In this document: in pieces, positions 54,296 to 63,245 of the stretch
Layout of the letters: each line of letters begins with the position of its first letter
Numbering within the stretch: position 1 is the first letter of the stretch
From: Paenibacillus sp. Root444D2
Lineage (GTDB): Bacteria; Bacillota; Bacilli; Paenibacillales; NBRC-103111
NCBI RefSeq assembly: GCF_001426375.1
Contig: NZ_LMEO01000018.1
Location: 1 to 64,000, forward strand
DNA length: 64,000 nucleotides
Reading direction: 5' to 3'
Program-made: the position numbers and the translations under genes
The notes under the pieces: model-generated
Databases searched by the model: none
Told to the model about the DNA's origin: nothing
The model's input: the letters and a program-made list of their open reading frames with translations, nothing else

Positions 54296-55189
54296 TCAAC
54301 TATTTAATTTTTCTAGGGTCTCCATATAAAAAACCTGTAAAAACTTTTTGATGTTTACTTTTCCTTTATCGGGCTGCAGATCTTCGTCCATGACTTTCAT
54401 CCTCATGCGAATATCCTGAAAATCAAAGTACAGCGGCGCATAATACTCGAACTTAGGATTACTATAATCGGTTAAACCAATGGAAGCCATATTATTCAAA
54501 GCAGCCATGATCGTCCGTCGAATGCGTTGTTCAATCGCCTTACTTTCCTTCTCAATATCTTTCTGGCCTTGTTTATAGGTGTGGGCGACAGACTCGTACA
54601 ATTCTTTTAAAGGAGGGAAACTCGTTGCTTCTCTATGTTCGATGGCATTCTCCATTAAGGCTATAATGTCTTTACTGCCAATTTCACCGATGATTCCCAA
54701 ATCCATTAGAATCGTCTTCACCACATCACGAACTTTTCGCTCTTTGCGGGGAGAGGATGGTCCAGCGATATCTAATTTGGCTAAAGATTGCTTGATCTCA
54801 GAAACATACCGCTCATATTTCCACTGCTCATTAACTTTGCTCAGTACGTGCTCTACTTCCACGCGATTAATCGGCTTATGAATAAAGAACTCGATTCCTT
54901 TTTGATAAGCTTCCCCTACCATGTCCTTATTTTCAATTTGTGAAATCATAATAAATTTTCCGTCATACCCGCTGTTTTTTAATTGCGTGATTGTCTCAAT
55001 ACCATCCTGATCAGGCATCAACAGATCAATCAACACGACATCCGGTTTCGATTTAAGGATCATTCGAGCCCCCTCAATTCCACCTTCCGCCGTCCCCATC
55101 ACCTCGCCAATGCCGCATTCATCAATAATATCTTGCAGCATACTTCTGCAAACGACATCATCATCAACGATCATAATTGAAAGTGCCAT
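54296..55189 (-). CDS. glnL: GlnL/YcbB-like response regulator
   Basis: A 297-residue regulator. The receiver (1-120) has IMIVDDDVVCRS, acceptor Asp in VVLIDLLMPDQDG and Lys in FIHKPI. The rest is a YcbB-type DNA-binding domain (from about 150: VVKTILMDLGIIGEIGSKDI...RIRRTIMAALNNMASIGLTDY), which is specific to the GlnL group. Overlaps the kinase gene by 26 bp. In Bacillus GlnL activates glutaminase and glutamine uptake; here the importer and asparaginase genes lie directly downstream. Confidence 0.88.
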   Translation of the reverse strand: MALSIMIVDDDVVCRSMLQDIIDECGIGEVMGTAEGGIEGARMILKSKPDVVLIDLLMPDQDGIETITQLKNSGYDGKFIMISQIENKDMVGEAYQKGIEFFIHKPINRVEVEHVLSKVNEQWKYERYVSEIKQSLAKLDIAGPSSPRKERKVRDVVKTILMDLGIIGEIGSKDIIALMENAIEHREATSFPPLKELYESVAHTYKQGQKDIEKESKAIEQRIRRTIMAALNNMASIGLTDYSNPKFEYYAPLYFDFQDIRMRMKVMDEDLQPDKGKVNIKKFLQVFYMETLEKLNS

Positions 55190-56477
55190 CGACTCTACCC
55201 TCTTTAATTAGACTTGTTAGTGGGAGACGAACAACAAACTGAGTACCGCTTGCTTTCTCCGATGATGTTACTGCGATACTCCCCCCAAAGGAATGAACAA
55301 TATCGCGTACATGAGAAAGACCGATTCCGGTTGCTGCTATCCCTTCTTCATTGTACTTGGTCGTGTAACCAGGTTCGAAAATAAGTTCCTTCTTATGATC
55401 AGGAATTCCTTTTCCGGAATCTATGACGATAAAATAGACGTCGTCTTCTTTTTCAAAGACCCGAATATGTATACTTCCATTTTTCACTATAGCTTCTACC
55501 GCATTGGCAACTAAGTTATTCAAGATCGTAAGCAAAGGTACATAGTGCGTTGTGTTCTGATTAAACTCCAGCTCTTTTTCAATGATAATCTTTTTCTTTA
55601 GCATTTCACTATATTCTTGGTTTCCCTTTACGACAAAGTGCATGATCTCCGAAAGACTCATGTGAACGACAACTTCACTATCGAATAATTTCAGTAAACC
55701 TGCCAGAATACGTTGGGAATCCTTCTTTACTTCATGGATTTGTTGGGCAATGCCTAACGTACGCTGACTATAGCCTTTGAGATTATCTTCATTTAATTTC
55801 CGATAGAGGTCATAGCTATCCGCGGTAATCCCCTCTATGGTATCCATGGCTTTTTTCAAATAAAAAGCTTCTCCATACAAACCAGAGTTGATGTTCAGCA
55901 TCTGCTCCATCCGTTTTTCCTGCTCCGCGTGTAGAAACCGCATCTGACTGATAACAATGCTGTTGTACAGACCGATTACAAAATAACTGCGTACGACTGC
56001 TATGACCATTATAAGGAACCATTCTTTAAAATAAAAGGTATTCGTACCGAGGAATACCCCACGCAATAATAACTCCGTTTCATTAGAAACGAAGTCAATT
56101 AATGCGATATATCCACCTAACATGAGAGGGTGAAGTTCTTTCAATCTTTGTCGAAGCTTACTCATGCCAAACGCAAATATGACATAGTAACAACCGGCTG
56201 CCACATTATTCTGCAAGATCTCCATGATCGTATAGGAATGCACGTGAGTGATCCATTCTCCAGACTGAACGGTCATGCTAAGGATACCCGTTAGGATACC
56301 CGTTTTCACATAGGGTAAATGCGGCATGAGCAATAACAGAAACAAAAAGATACTAACACCGAGACCAATGCGAAAATAATCGTTGCTAAAGGGATTGATC
56401 TTGAATTGTTCGCCGGTGGCCGTAGCTACAGCGATTACGATCATTTGCAATCTTTCGTTTTTGACTAAATTCTGCAT
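55164..56477 (-). CDS. glnK: GlnK/YcbA-like sensor histidine kinase
   Basis: A 437-residue kinase: an N-terminal block of five to six membrane helices (about 25-185), a coiled linker, a short dimerisation region (AQQIHEVKKDSQRILAGLLKL, acceptor His in QQIHEVK) and an ATPase domain (NNLVANAVEAI, DSGKGIPDH, GIGLSHVRDIVHSFGG). The architecture fits Bacillus GlnK, proposed to sense glutamine. Co-transcribed with the GlnL-like regulator. Confidence 0.87.
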   Translation of the reverse strand: MQNLVKNERLQMIVIAVATATGEQFKINPFSNDYFRIGLGVSIFLFLLLLMPHLPYVKTGILTGILSMTVQSGEWITHVHSYTIMEILQNNVAAGCYYVIFAFGMSKLRQRLKELHPLMLGGYIALIDFVSNETELLLRGVFLGTNTFYFKEWFLIMVIAVVRSYFVIGLYNSIVISQMRFLHAEQEKRMEQMLNINSGLYGEAFYLKKAMDTIEGITADSYDLYRKLNEDNLKGYSQRTLGIAQQIHEVKKDSQRILAGLLKLFDSEVVVHMSLSEIMHFVVKGNQEYSEMLKKKIIIEKELEFNQNTTHYVPLLTILNNLVANAVEAIVKNGSIHIRVFEKEDDVYFIVIDSGKGIPDHKKELIFEPGYTTKYNEEGIAATGIGLSHVRDIVHSFGGSIAVTSSEKASGTQFVVRLPLTSLIKEGRVDGTFNYDR

Positions 56478-56571
56478 CTTTCGATTCGCACCTACTTGAG
56501 GGAAGTCTGAATTTATCTGCCCATGAACTTAAATTCTAATGCTTTATACTAGCATACATGACCCCTCTTTT

Positions 56572-56632
56572 GAAAAAAAGTTTAGCCGTCATTCATACTG
56601 CGGTTTACCTCGCACGCAAATGACGGCTAAAT
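56572..56632 (-). terminator. Terminator of the bce-like operon
   Basis: Perfect 13-bp stem TTTAGCCGTCATT / AATGACGGCTAAA with a 25-nt loop, followed by seven T on the minus strand; it begins at the permease stop. Confidence 0.9.
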
Positions 56633-56633
56633 T

Positions 56634-58517
56634 TTAAATGGCCAGTTTAATTTGTTTCGTGTAGAAAAAGCGAACGATGAAAAAGTAGACAACTTGTATA
56701 GCGGCAAAGATGCATAGTACAATGGCGGACTCTTTAAACAAATTATAACTAAACATATGAGATAATGCCGTAAGTGCCACAGCCCCGTGGACAAGCGCTA
56801 CTACAATCGGTGCGAAGAAAAGAATCGCTGTTTGCCTGTTAAGCACTTTTTTCAATTCGGTTTCAGTCAAACCCATTTTAGCTATGGCTTTAAATTTTTG
56901 TTTATCTTCGTCTAAATCCGTATAGAGGCGGAAATATAGAAAGCTTCCGGCCGAAACGAAAAAGACAATTCCGATAAACAATCCAATGAACAGCACCGGT
57001 CCATAGGTTCTATTTAAATCATATATTTCGTAATCAACAGCAGACAGCGCATGCCTTCCGACCTGTTTCGTTAAAATTTCGCCTGCTTGAATAACGGCCT
57101 GCCCCTGGTTCCCTTTGGCCTGCCATACATGAAACCTTCTTTTTTCAATAGATTTTGGAAGCTGCTCATAGGCATCATCTTTGACGATATAATAATCATA
57201 CATTTCCGTAAATACTCTTGAACTGATGATGACATTAGGCTGCAGGGTTATGCCTGATTGAAGCTTAATAGGTTGCTTCAGCTGTTTATCATCTCGGTTA
57301 TTCCCCATTCTTTCAAAATGAACGACTGCCGACTGTCCGTCTTGCAGGTTGATTTTATTGACCCCAATTAAGCTGGCAAAGCGATTATAATCTGACTGCT
57401 TGGTGATCAAAGTAGGAGTTTTTTGATCATTTACGCGATAGTAACTGAGTATGGCTTGATCCTTCACGGTCTCGATTTGCTTGCTGCCTAATTGTTCATC
57501 AATGAAAGCGATATCCTTCTCTTCCTTATCCTTACTGTCGACCTTGTCTGACGTATAGGTTAACGTGTAGGGGTTTTGTTCTTTCGTTGAACCTGTGGTT
57601 AGTGATTGAAATCCATAAAGTGATCCAATAGCACTAAAAGCTACGGTCGAAATGATGGCAACCATGAAAAACGTTCTTGCATTATCCTTCATTCGAAACG
57701 AAAGATCAGCAAACAGCAGCATATTTGTTTTCCGCCAGAAGATGGAATCCCTGTTCTTTAGACTGCGAATCACATAAACACTTAATTGGGTAAACAACAG
57801 ATAGGTACCTATGATAACCACAATAATAACTGGCACCATAACAACGAAGACAAGGGATCCTTTCGCGATCAAAGCAAAGAAGTAACCAATCCCGAGCAAT
57901 ACAATGGCTGTTATGGTTAAAAAAACAGAGGCCCTTGGTTCTCCTTTGGACTTCTTATCTCCTTTAATCAGGTTGATTAACTTTCCGCTGCGCAGAACAT
58001 AAGAGACAACAAATGAAATGAACAGAAACAAAGTAGTGAAAGATACAAACGACATGATCATTGCCTTCAATGGCATATAGAAATTCAGCTCAGTTCCGAT
58101 AATCAGAACGTTTTCAGCTGTTAGTAGAATTCCTTTTGCAAAGACTAATCCAAGAGCTATGCCCCCTATTGTTGCAAAAAATCCGATTAGCATGTTTTCA
58201 CAAAATACCATCGAACGGATTTGTCTTGTGGACATGCCTAGCATCATCAATAGCCCAAATTCTTTCTTGCGAGATTGCAAAAAAGAGCTCATCGAATACA
58301 TAACGAAGAAAAAAGAAAAGACATAAATGATGCCTGAAGCCACATTAAGACCAAAGGTTGCTTTGGAATTCACTGCTTCTCCGTTCAGCGCCGGATGGAA
58401 AGCAAAGATGGCAAAAGTGAAAAATACCATCACCATGAACATACTACTCAGAAAATAAGCCGCATATAGCCTCTTATTGCGAGTGACGTTATTAAACGCG
58501 AATTGACGAAAGGTCAT
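56634..58517 (-). CDS. bceB: BceB-type ABC permease for peptide antibiotic resistance
   Basis: A 627-residue FtsX-like permease with ten helices and a large outside domain (about 310-510) between helices 7 and 8, the part that recognises the antibiotic-lipid complex. Start MTFRQFAFNNVTRNKRLYAAYFLSS is typical. The ATG at 58517 is chosen (GGGAGG 8 bp upstream); 48 upstream codons lie inside the ATPase gene. Overlaps that gene by 26 bp. The length is close to Bacillus BceB (646). Both transport and signalling to the kinase are expected. Confidence 0.93.
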   Translation of the reverse strand: MTFRQFAFNNVTRNKRLYAAYFLSSMFMVMVFFTFAIFAFHPALNGEAVNSKATFGLNVASGIIYVFSFFFVMYSMSSFLQSRKKEFGLLMMLGMSTRQIRSMVFCENMLIGFFATIGGIALGLVFAKGILLTAENVLIIGTELNFYMPLKAMIMSFVSFTTLFLFISFVVSYVLRSGKLINLIKGDKKSKGEPRASVFLTITAIVLLGIGYFFALIAKGSLVFVVMVPVIIVVIIGTYLLFTQLSVYVIRSLKNRDSIFWRKTNMLLFADLSFRMKDNARTFFMVAIISTVAFSAIGSLYGFQSLTTGSTKEQNPYTLTYTSDKVDSKDKEEKDIAFIDEQLGSKQIETVKDQAILSYYRVNDQKTPTLITKQSDYNRFASLIGVNKINLQDGQSAVVHFERMGNNRDDKQLKQPIKLQSGITLQPNVIISSRVFTEMYDYYIVKDDAYEQLPKSIEKRRFHVWQAKGNQGQAVIQAGEILTKQVGRHALSAVDYEIYDLNRTYGPVLFIGLFIGIVFFVSAGSFLYFRLYTDLDEDKQKFKAIAKMGLTETELKKVLNRQTAILFFAPIVVALVHGAVALTALSHMFSYNLFKESAIVLCIFAAIQVVYFFIVRFFYTKQIKLAI

Positions 58518-59259
58518 TTGCGTTACCTCCCAATAAAGAGAGTGTATCGATAATCTTCTGGAAGAAAACCTGACGATTATCGCCGCGATGAATTTCGGAA
58601 TAAAACTTTCCATCTCGGATGAAGACGACTCTGTTGCAATAACTGGCTGCTTGAGGGTCATGCGTTACGAGCATCATCGTTGTCTGTTCGGTTTGATTGA
58701 TGGATTCAAGCATTTCCATAACATCTTTAGATGCCTTTGAATCCAGATTTCCTGTCGGTTCATCTGCAAGCAATAGCTTAGGTGTATGAATCATCGCCCT
58801 GGCAACTGCCGCTCTCTGCGCCTGCCCGCCAGATATCTCGTACGTACGTTTTTTCATAATTTCGGTAATCCCAAGTTTCTTGGCAATTTCATTTGCCTTT
58901 TGCTTCATCTCGCTGACTTTTTGACCGTCCAACGTCAAAGGTAGGACAATGTTTTCTTCAACGGTTAACGTATGTAGGAGATTAAAGTCTTGAAACACAA
59001 ATCCCAGCTCACGCCGGCGGAATTTAGCTAAGTCGTTTTTGCTTAGATGATGCGGATTATGGCCAGCGATTAGGATTTCGCCCGTTGTCGGTTCATCAAT
59101 GGTTGCGATCATATTGAGTAAGGTTGTTTTTCCGCTTCCAGACGGACCCATAATTCCAACAAATTCACCTGATTCAATGGTCAAATCGATATCCGATAAA
59201 GCGCGGTAGGCGATCTTCCCCTCATAAATTTTACTTGCTTGTTTCACTTTCAGCATCAT
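58492..59259 (-). CDS. bceA: BceA-type ABC ATPase
   Basis: A 255-residue MacB/LolD-type ATPase: Walker A GPSGSGKTT, Q-loop FQDFNLLHTLTVEENIVLPL, signature ISGGQAQRAAVARAM, Walker B LLLADEPTGNLD. The ATG at 59259 (ATGATG) lies after AAAGGAG; the frame extends five codons upstream. Preceded by a BceR-like box in the end of the kinase gene, so it has its own inducible promoter in addition to any read-through. Confidence 0.93.
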   Translation of the reverse strand: MMLKVKQASKIYEGKIAYRALSDIDLTIESGEFVGIMGPSGSGKTTLLNMIATIDEPTTGEILIAGHNPHHLSKNDLAKFRRRELGFVFQDFNLLHTLTVEENIVLPLTLDGQKVSEMKQKANEIAKKLGITEIMKKRTYEISGGQAQRAAVARAMIHTPKLLLADEPTGNLDSKASKDVMEMLESINQTEQTTMMLVTHDPQAASYCNRVVFIRDGKFYSEIHRGDNRQVFFQKIIDTLSLLGGNANDLSSIRV

Positions 59260-59348
59260 GAAAGCTCCTTTCAAATAATCATCATTCGATCTGTGATTAG
59301 TGTACCGCTATCGACCGAGTTCAACTATTGATTCATCTTTCACTTTCC

Positions 59349-59362
59349 TTACACGGTTGTAA
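59349..59362 (-). promoter_or_regulatory. Candidate BceR box inside the end of the kinase gene
   Basis: TTACA-ACCG-TGTAA is a perfect inverted repeat and fits the BceR consensus (TNACA-n4-TGTAA). It covers the last codons and the stop of the kinase gene, about 90 bp upstream of the ATPase start. The core promoter between them was not resolved. Confidence 0.7.
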
Positions 59363-60350
59363 GGTTTTGCGATGACACGAAAATAATTCGAAATGTCGTG
59401 CCTTCAGAAACTTTCGTATCAAGTTCTATCCGGTGCCCAAGATGTTCGGCTGCTTCTTTCGTTAAATAAAGCCCCATTCCCGTTGATTCTCTGAATTTAC
59501 GCCCATTTTCCCCTGTATAAAAAGGGTTGAAAATACGGGTTTTATCGGTATCCGGGATGCCTACTCCGAAGTCAGTTACCTCTAATACCGCTTCTTTATC
59601 TTTCTCGTACAGGGAAATGATTAGTTTCTTACTTTTCCCTGCTGAATACTTCACCGCATTATTGACTAATTGTGAGAGCATAAAAAACAGCCATTTTTCA
59701 TCCGTCTCTACGACGATTCCTTCCTTCATCTCCTGCAGTTGAGGATACACCTGATTACGGATATAGAATCGTTTATTTTCCTGATTCACTTCATTCACGA
59801 TTTTGGACAGAACGACAGGTTTGACATGAAAATCCTGCTCAATGGTTCGAAGGCGCGCCATATACAGAATCGTATTTAACCCTGTCTTCATTCGTTCCGT
59901 CTCTTCGCGAATATAGGAAGAATCCGGTTCATCCAAGTTTCGAGCGGTGAGTTCGATGACGGACAGAGGTGTTTTCATCTGGTGTACCCATTGGTCCATG
60001 AACTTCAGATGCTCCTCCTGTCGATGTTCTGCCGTTTTGATTTGTTGCTGGTAATGCTTATACTGATTTCTCAACAGCTTATTGAAAGCTTCCGACACAG
60101 GGGTTTGCTCCGTTTTCTGGAAGGAATCATCCAATGACTCAAGCGGGTTGCTGAGGCGCTGATAGAAACTGCGGCGGCTATAGTAATGGTAGAACAGATA
60201 ACAGCCAAGAAAGAAAAATCCGAGGAAAATGGCATAAAGAGCCGGCGCCATATTGCGATATCCATCGAGCCAGTAAATGCCTAGAATCGTGATAAATTGA
60301 ATAATCTGCAAGACCAGCAATAGAGAATGCTCTTTGATAAATAACTTCAT
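59349..60350 (-). CDS. bceS: BceS-type intramembrane-sensing histidine kinase
   Basis: A 333-residue kinase with two N-terminal helices and almost no outside loop (LLVLQIIQFITILGIYWLDGYRNMAPALYAIFLG...), the hallmark of kinases that sense through their ABC transporter. The H box is DQWVHQMKTPLSVIEL; the ATPase part has NNAVKYSA, DFGVGIPD and GMGLYLTKE. The ATG at 60350 overlaps the regulator stop by four bases. Its last codons overlap a BceR-like palindrome. Confidence 0.92.
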   Translation of the reverse strand: MKLFIKEHSLLLVLQIIQFITILGIYWLDGYRNMAPALYAIFLGFFFLGCYLFYHYYSRRSFYQRLSNPLESLDDSFQKTEQTPVSEAFNKLLRNQYKHYQQQIKTAEHRQEEHLKFMDQWVHQMKTPLSVIELTARNLDEPDSSYIREETERMKTGLNTILYMARLRTIEQDFHVKPVVLSKIVNEVNQENKRFYIRNQVYPQLQEMKEGIVVETDEKWLFFMLSQLVNNAVKYSAGKSKKLIISLYEKDKEAVLEVTDFGVGIPDTDKTRIFNPFYTGENGRKFRESTGMGLYLTKEAAEHLGHRIELDTKVSEGTTFRIIFVSSQNLTTV

Positions 60351-61054
60351 TGATCTCCCGCCTTCGTCCATGTAACGTTCAGACGATATCCGGCGCCCCT
60401 TACCGTTTCCACCGCATCTTCTATGCCTAACTCATGGAACTTTTTCCTGACACGAGTAATGTTTACATTGAGTGTATTTTCATCTACATACGATTGATCG
60501 TCCCATAGTTTCTCAAGTAAATCTTCACGGCCAGATACGCGTGGATAGCGCTCCATCAGACTTTCGATGATGTCGGCTTCTTTTTTTGTGAGGGAAGCAG
60601 CTTTTGTACCGAATAGGAACTCCAGCCTTTCTGGATAAAGCTTAAGTCCATCTCTTTCCAATACCCGCTCACCAACCTTCACCGCGTATTCCCCGTAAGC
60701 ACGCCGAAGATGACTGCGAATTTTCGCTAACACAATTTCAGAATGAAACGGCTTCGTAATAAAGTCATCTCCGCCATTTTCCAGCGCCATGACCTGATCC
60801 ATCTCACCTGTTCGCGCTGATATAAATATCACAGGACAGATCGATTGCGTGCGAATCTGCCGGCACCAATAATACCCGTCATAGCTGGGTAGATTGATAT
60901 CGAGAAGCACAAGTTCCGGTCTATTTTTATGAAAGTCATCCATTACGTGATCGAAATCAGCTACTGATGTTACGTTATAGCCGTATTTTTTTATGTAAGA
61001 CTGCAAGAGTTCAGCAATTTTAGGATCGTCTTCTACTATCATAATGGTTTGCAT
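60347..61054 (-). CDS. bceR: BceR-type response regulator (OmpR family)
   Basis: A 235-residue regulator: receiver with IMIVEDDPKIAELL, acceptor Asp in LVLLDINLPSYDG and Lys in DFITKPF; C-terminal winged helix (about 140-235, LTKKEADIIESLMERYPRVSGREDLLEKLW and DENTLNVNITRVRKKF). The ATG at 61054 has AAGGAG 9 bp upstream; 28 upstream codons are open without support. First gene of the four-gene module, divergent from the DUF3231 gene. Confidence 0.93.
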   Translation of the reverse strand: MQTIMIVEDDPKIAELLQSYIKKYGYNVTSVADFDHVMDDFHKNRPELVLLDINLPSYDGYYWCRQIRTQSICPVIFISARTGEMDQVMALENGGDDFITKPFHSEIVLAKIRSHLRRAYGEYAVKVGERVLERDGLKLYPERLEFLFGTKAASLTKKEADIIESLMERYPRVSGREDLLEKLWDDQSYVDENTLNVNITRVRKKFHELGIEDAVETVRGAGYRLNVTWTKAGDQ

Positions 61055-61155
61055 ATCTGTCTCTCCTTCTGATTGGCGGCACACTTTTAGTATGAATAAA
61101 AAAGATTGCCAAGTAAACAATATCCAAATAAATGACAATATCAGGAGGAATTATC

Positions 61156-61710
61156 ATGGTTGGCATATTGGAAGCAGCAATTACTACAATTAAATCTTTA
61201 ACAGATGAAGAAAAACCCCAACCTCTTCATGTAGGAGAGGTGATGGCTTGTTGGATTTACTTAGCAGGCCTTGAAGTAGCCAAAGTAACTGTTCAAGCGG
61301 GTATAAATACTACGAGTGATGAGGATCTGAAAGCCATACTTAAGGAAGATTTGGAACTCAATAACAATCAACGGGAACGTCTCTATGATTTCATGCTCAA
61401 GGAAGGAATAACTTTACCGCCTGCTCATGAAGATATGCCTCAATCAGATCCTAATAGTATTCCGCTTGGCGTTAAATTGACGGATGAAGTACTTGCCAAC
61501 GAATTATCTTTTAAAATCGTTAGTTTGATTCTCCGTGCCGCAGGTGCCAATGCAGAATCGATTCGGACCGATTTCGGCTTAATGTTTCTTCAATTCCAAG
61601 CGGAAAAAGTGATGTTGGGGGCAAAATTAAAACAATTAATGATGAAACGCGGGTGGATTAAAATACCGCCGTTTTACATTCCACCCGGTTCCCAACAAAC
61701 ATCAACTTAA
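61156..61710 (+). CDS. DUF3231-family protein
   Basis: A 184-residue helical protein. LHVGEVMACWIYLAGLEVAKV and the end QAEKVMLGAKLKQLMMKRGWIKIPPFYIPP are typical of DUF3231, a ferritin-like four-helix family found in spore formers, often as a double-length protein; this is a single unit. The ATG at 61156 follows AGGAGG; the frame is open eight codons earlier. Possibly a spore component; function unknown. Confidence 0.8.
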   Translation: MVGILEAAITTIKSLTDEEKPQPLHVGEVMACWIYLAGLEVAKVTVQAGINTTSDEDLKAILKEDLELNNNQRERLYDFMLKEGITLPPAHEDMPQSDPNSIPLGVKLTDEVLANELSFKIVSLILRAAGANAESIRTDFGLMFLQFQAEKVMLGAKLKQLMMKRGWIKIPPFYIPPGSQQTST

Positions 61711-62042
61711 CACTTCATGGGGCCACCTTTTAAGTTTTAAACACTTAGGGAAGCCCCTTAAATATTTAGAACTCCGTTTCGCCAATCCACCTCACATCTG
61801 TGAGTATTAATACCCCTGTTATTCTCCGCTTATCAAGGATTCCCACCACACTTGCACACAACTCGCCTGTTTCGCCTTTCCAAGAATCCCGACATCAATT
61901 ACCATCGCACTTCTTCTCCCTTTTAGGACCTCGTGTTTCAATTCCTGTCTTTATGTTTATATTATTACTACGGCTTTTTTGATCGGAGAGGAAATTTCTG
62001 ATTTAAGGTAGTCTGATTTCAACTAAACAACAGGAGGTAACC
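61711..62042. other. Gap before the OpuA-type operon
   Basis: No gene. A weak GGGGC/GCCCC pairing near 61717-61758 may terminate the DUF3231 gene. The AT-rich segment before 62040 presumably holds the opuA promoter. A 60-codon frame at 61800 has no support. Confidence 0.5.
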
Positions 62043-63245
62043 ATGCACATTGTTGAAGTCAATAATTTGACGAAGGTATTCGGACAAGATCCTCAGAAGG
62101 CTCTCTTCCTTCTTGATAAAGGATGGTCCAAAAAGAAAATATACGAAGAAACGAAGCATACCATTGGTGTCAACAAGGTTAATTTCACCATTCAGGCGGG
62201 CGAAATCTTCGTCATTATGGGATTGTCAGGAAGCGGTAAATCTACGCTCGTCCGTTTATTGAATCGTCTTATTGAGCCCACCTCTGGAACGATTCTCATT
62301 GATGGCGAGAATATTGTGTCGATGAACCATGAACAGCTTCGTCAAGTCAGGCGAAGAAAGATCAGCATGGTTTTCCAGAAATTCGCGTTGTTCCCGCACA
62401 AAACGATCATTGAGAATGTGGAGTTTGGGTTGGAGATTCAAGGCGGCTCCAAGCAGGCCAATCGGCAAAAGGCGCTAGAATCACTAGAGCTTGTTGGTTT
62501 AAAAGGATTAGAGGACAGCAGTCCAGATCAACTGAGCGGAGGCATGCAGCAGCGGGTTGGACTTGCGCGCGCTTTAGCGAATGATCCGGATGTCCTTCTT
62601 ATGGATGAGGCATTCAGCGCATTGGATCCTTTAATTCGTAAGGATATGCAGGATGAACTGCTGGAGCTACAGGATAAAATGAAAAAAACAATTATTTTCA
62701 TTACGCATGATTTGGATGAAGCCTTGCGAATCGGTGACAGGATCGCTCTGATGAGAGATGGTTCTATTGTCCAAATTGGAACTCCGGAAGAAATATTAAT
62801 GAATCCTGCGAACAAGTATGTGCAGCGATTCGTAGAGGATGTCGATCTGTCCAAAGTATTAACGGCTGCATACGTGATGCGCAGGCCAGAAACAATCACT
62901 CTGGAACGCGGACCAAGGGTTGCTTTGCAGTTAATGCAGGATAGTGGCATATCGAACCTGTACGTTGTGGACAAAGCAAAACGGCTCATTGGCGCCATTA
63001 CGGCAGAAGATGCCGCTATGGCTGTTCAAGGTGGTAAAACGATTGGGGATATCGTTATCCGTGATGTGCCTACCGTCCCGCCTGAGATTCATTTGAATGA
63101 ATGCTTCGAGCTTATTAGTACTGCCAAAATTCCAGTTACTGTGGTCGATGAAAAGGGACGTCTATTAGGCATTATTGTTCGCGGCGCCGTTCTAGCTGCC
63201 ATTGCCGGCACCCAGGATACTACTGACAAGAAGGTGAACCCCTAA
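62043..63245 (+). CDS. opuAA: Glycine betaine/proline ABC importer, ATPase subunit with CBS domains
   Basis: A 400-residue ProV/OpuAA-type ATPase. N-terminal NNLTKVFGQDPQKALFLLDKGWSKKKI is the osmotic importer hallmark; Walker A GLSGSGKST, signature LSGGMQQRVGLARALANDP, Walker B VLLMDEAFSALDP. Two CBS domains follow (about 280-395), which in OpuA sense ionic strength or cyclic di-AMP. Ribosome site AGGAGG. Its TAA overlaps the permease ATG by one base. Confidence 0.95.
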   Translation: MHIVEVNNLTKVFGQDPQKALFLLDKGWSKKKIYEETKHTIGVNKVNFTIQAGEIFVIMGLSGSGKSTLVRLLNRLIEPTSGTILIDGENIVSMNHEQLRQVRRRKISMVFQKFALFPHKTIIENVEFGLEIQGGSKQANRQKALESLELVGLKGLEDSSPDQLSGGMQQRVGLARALANDPDVLLMDEAFSALDPLIRKDMQDELLELQDKMKKTIIFITHDLDEALRIGDRIALMRDGSIVQIGTPEEILMNPANKYVQRFVEDVDLSKVLTAAYVMRRPETITLERGPRVALQLMQDSGISNLYVVDKAKRLIGAITAEDAAMAVQGGKTIGDIVIRDVPTVPPEIHLNECFELISTAKIPVTVVDEKGRLLGIIVRGAVLAAIAGTQDTTDKKVNP

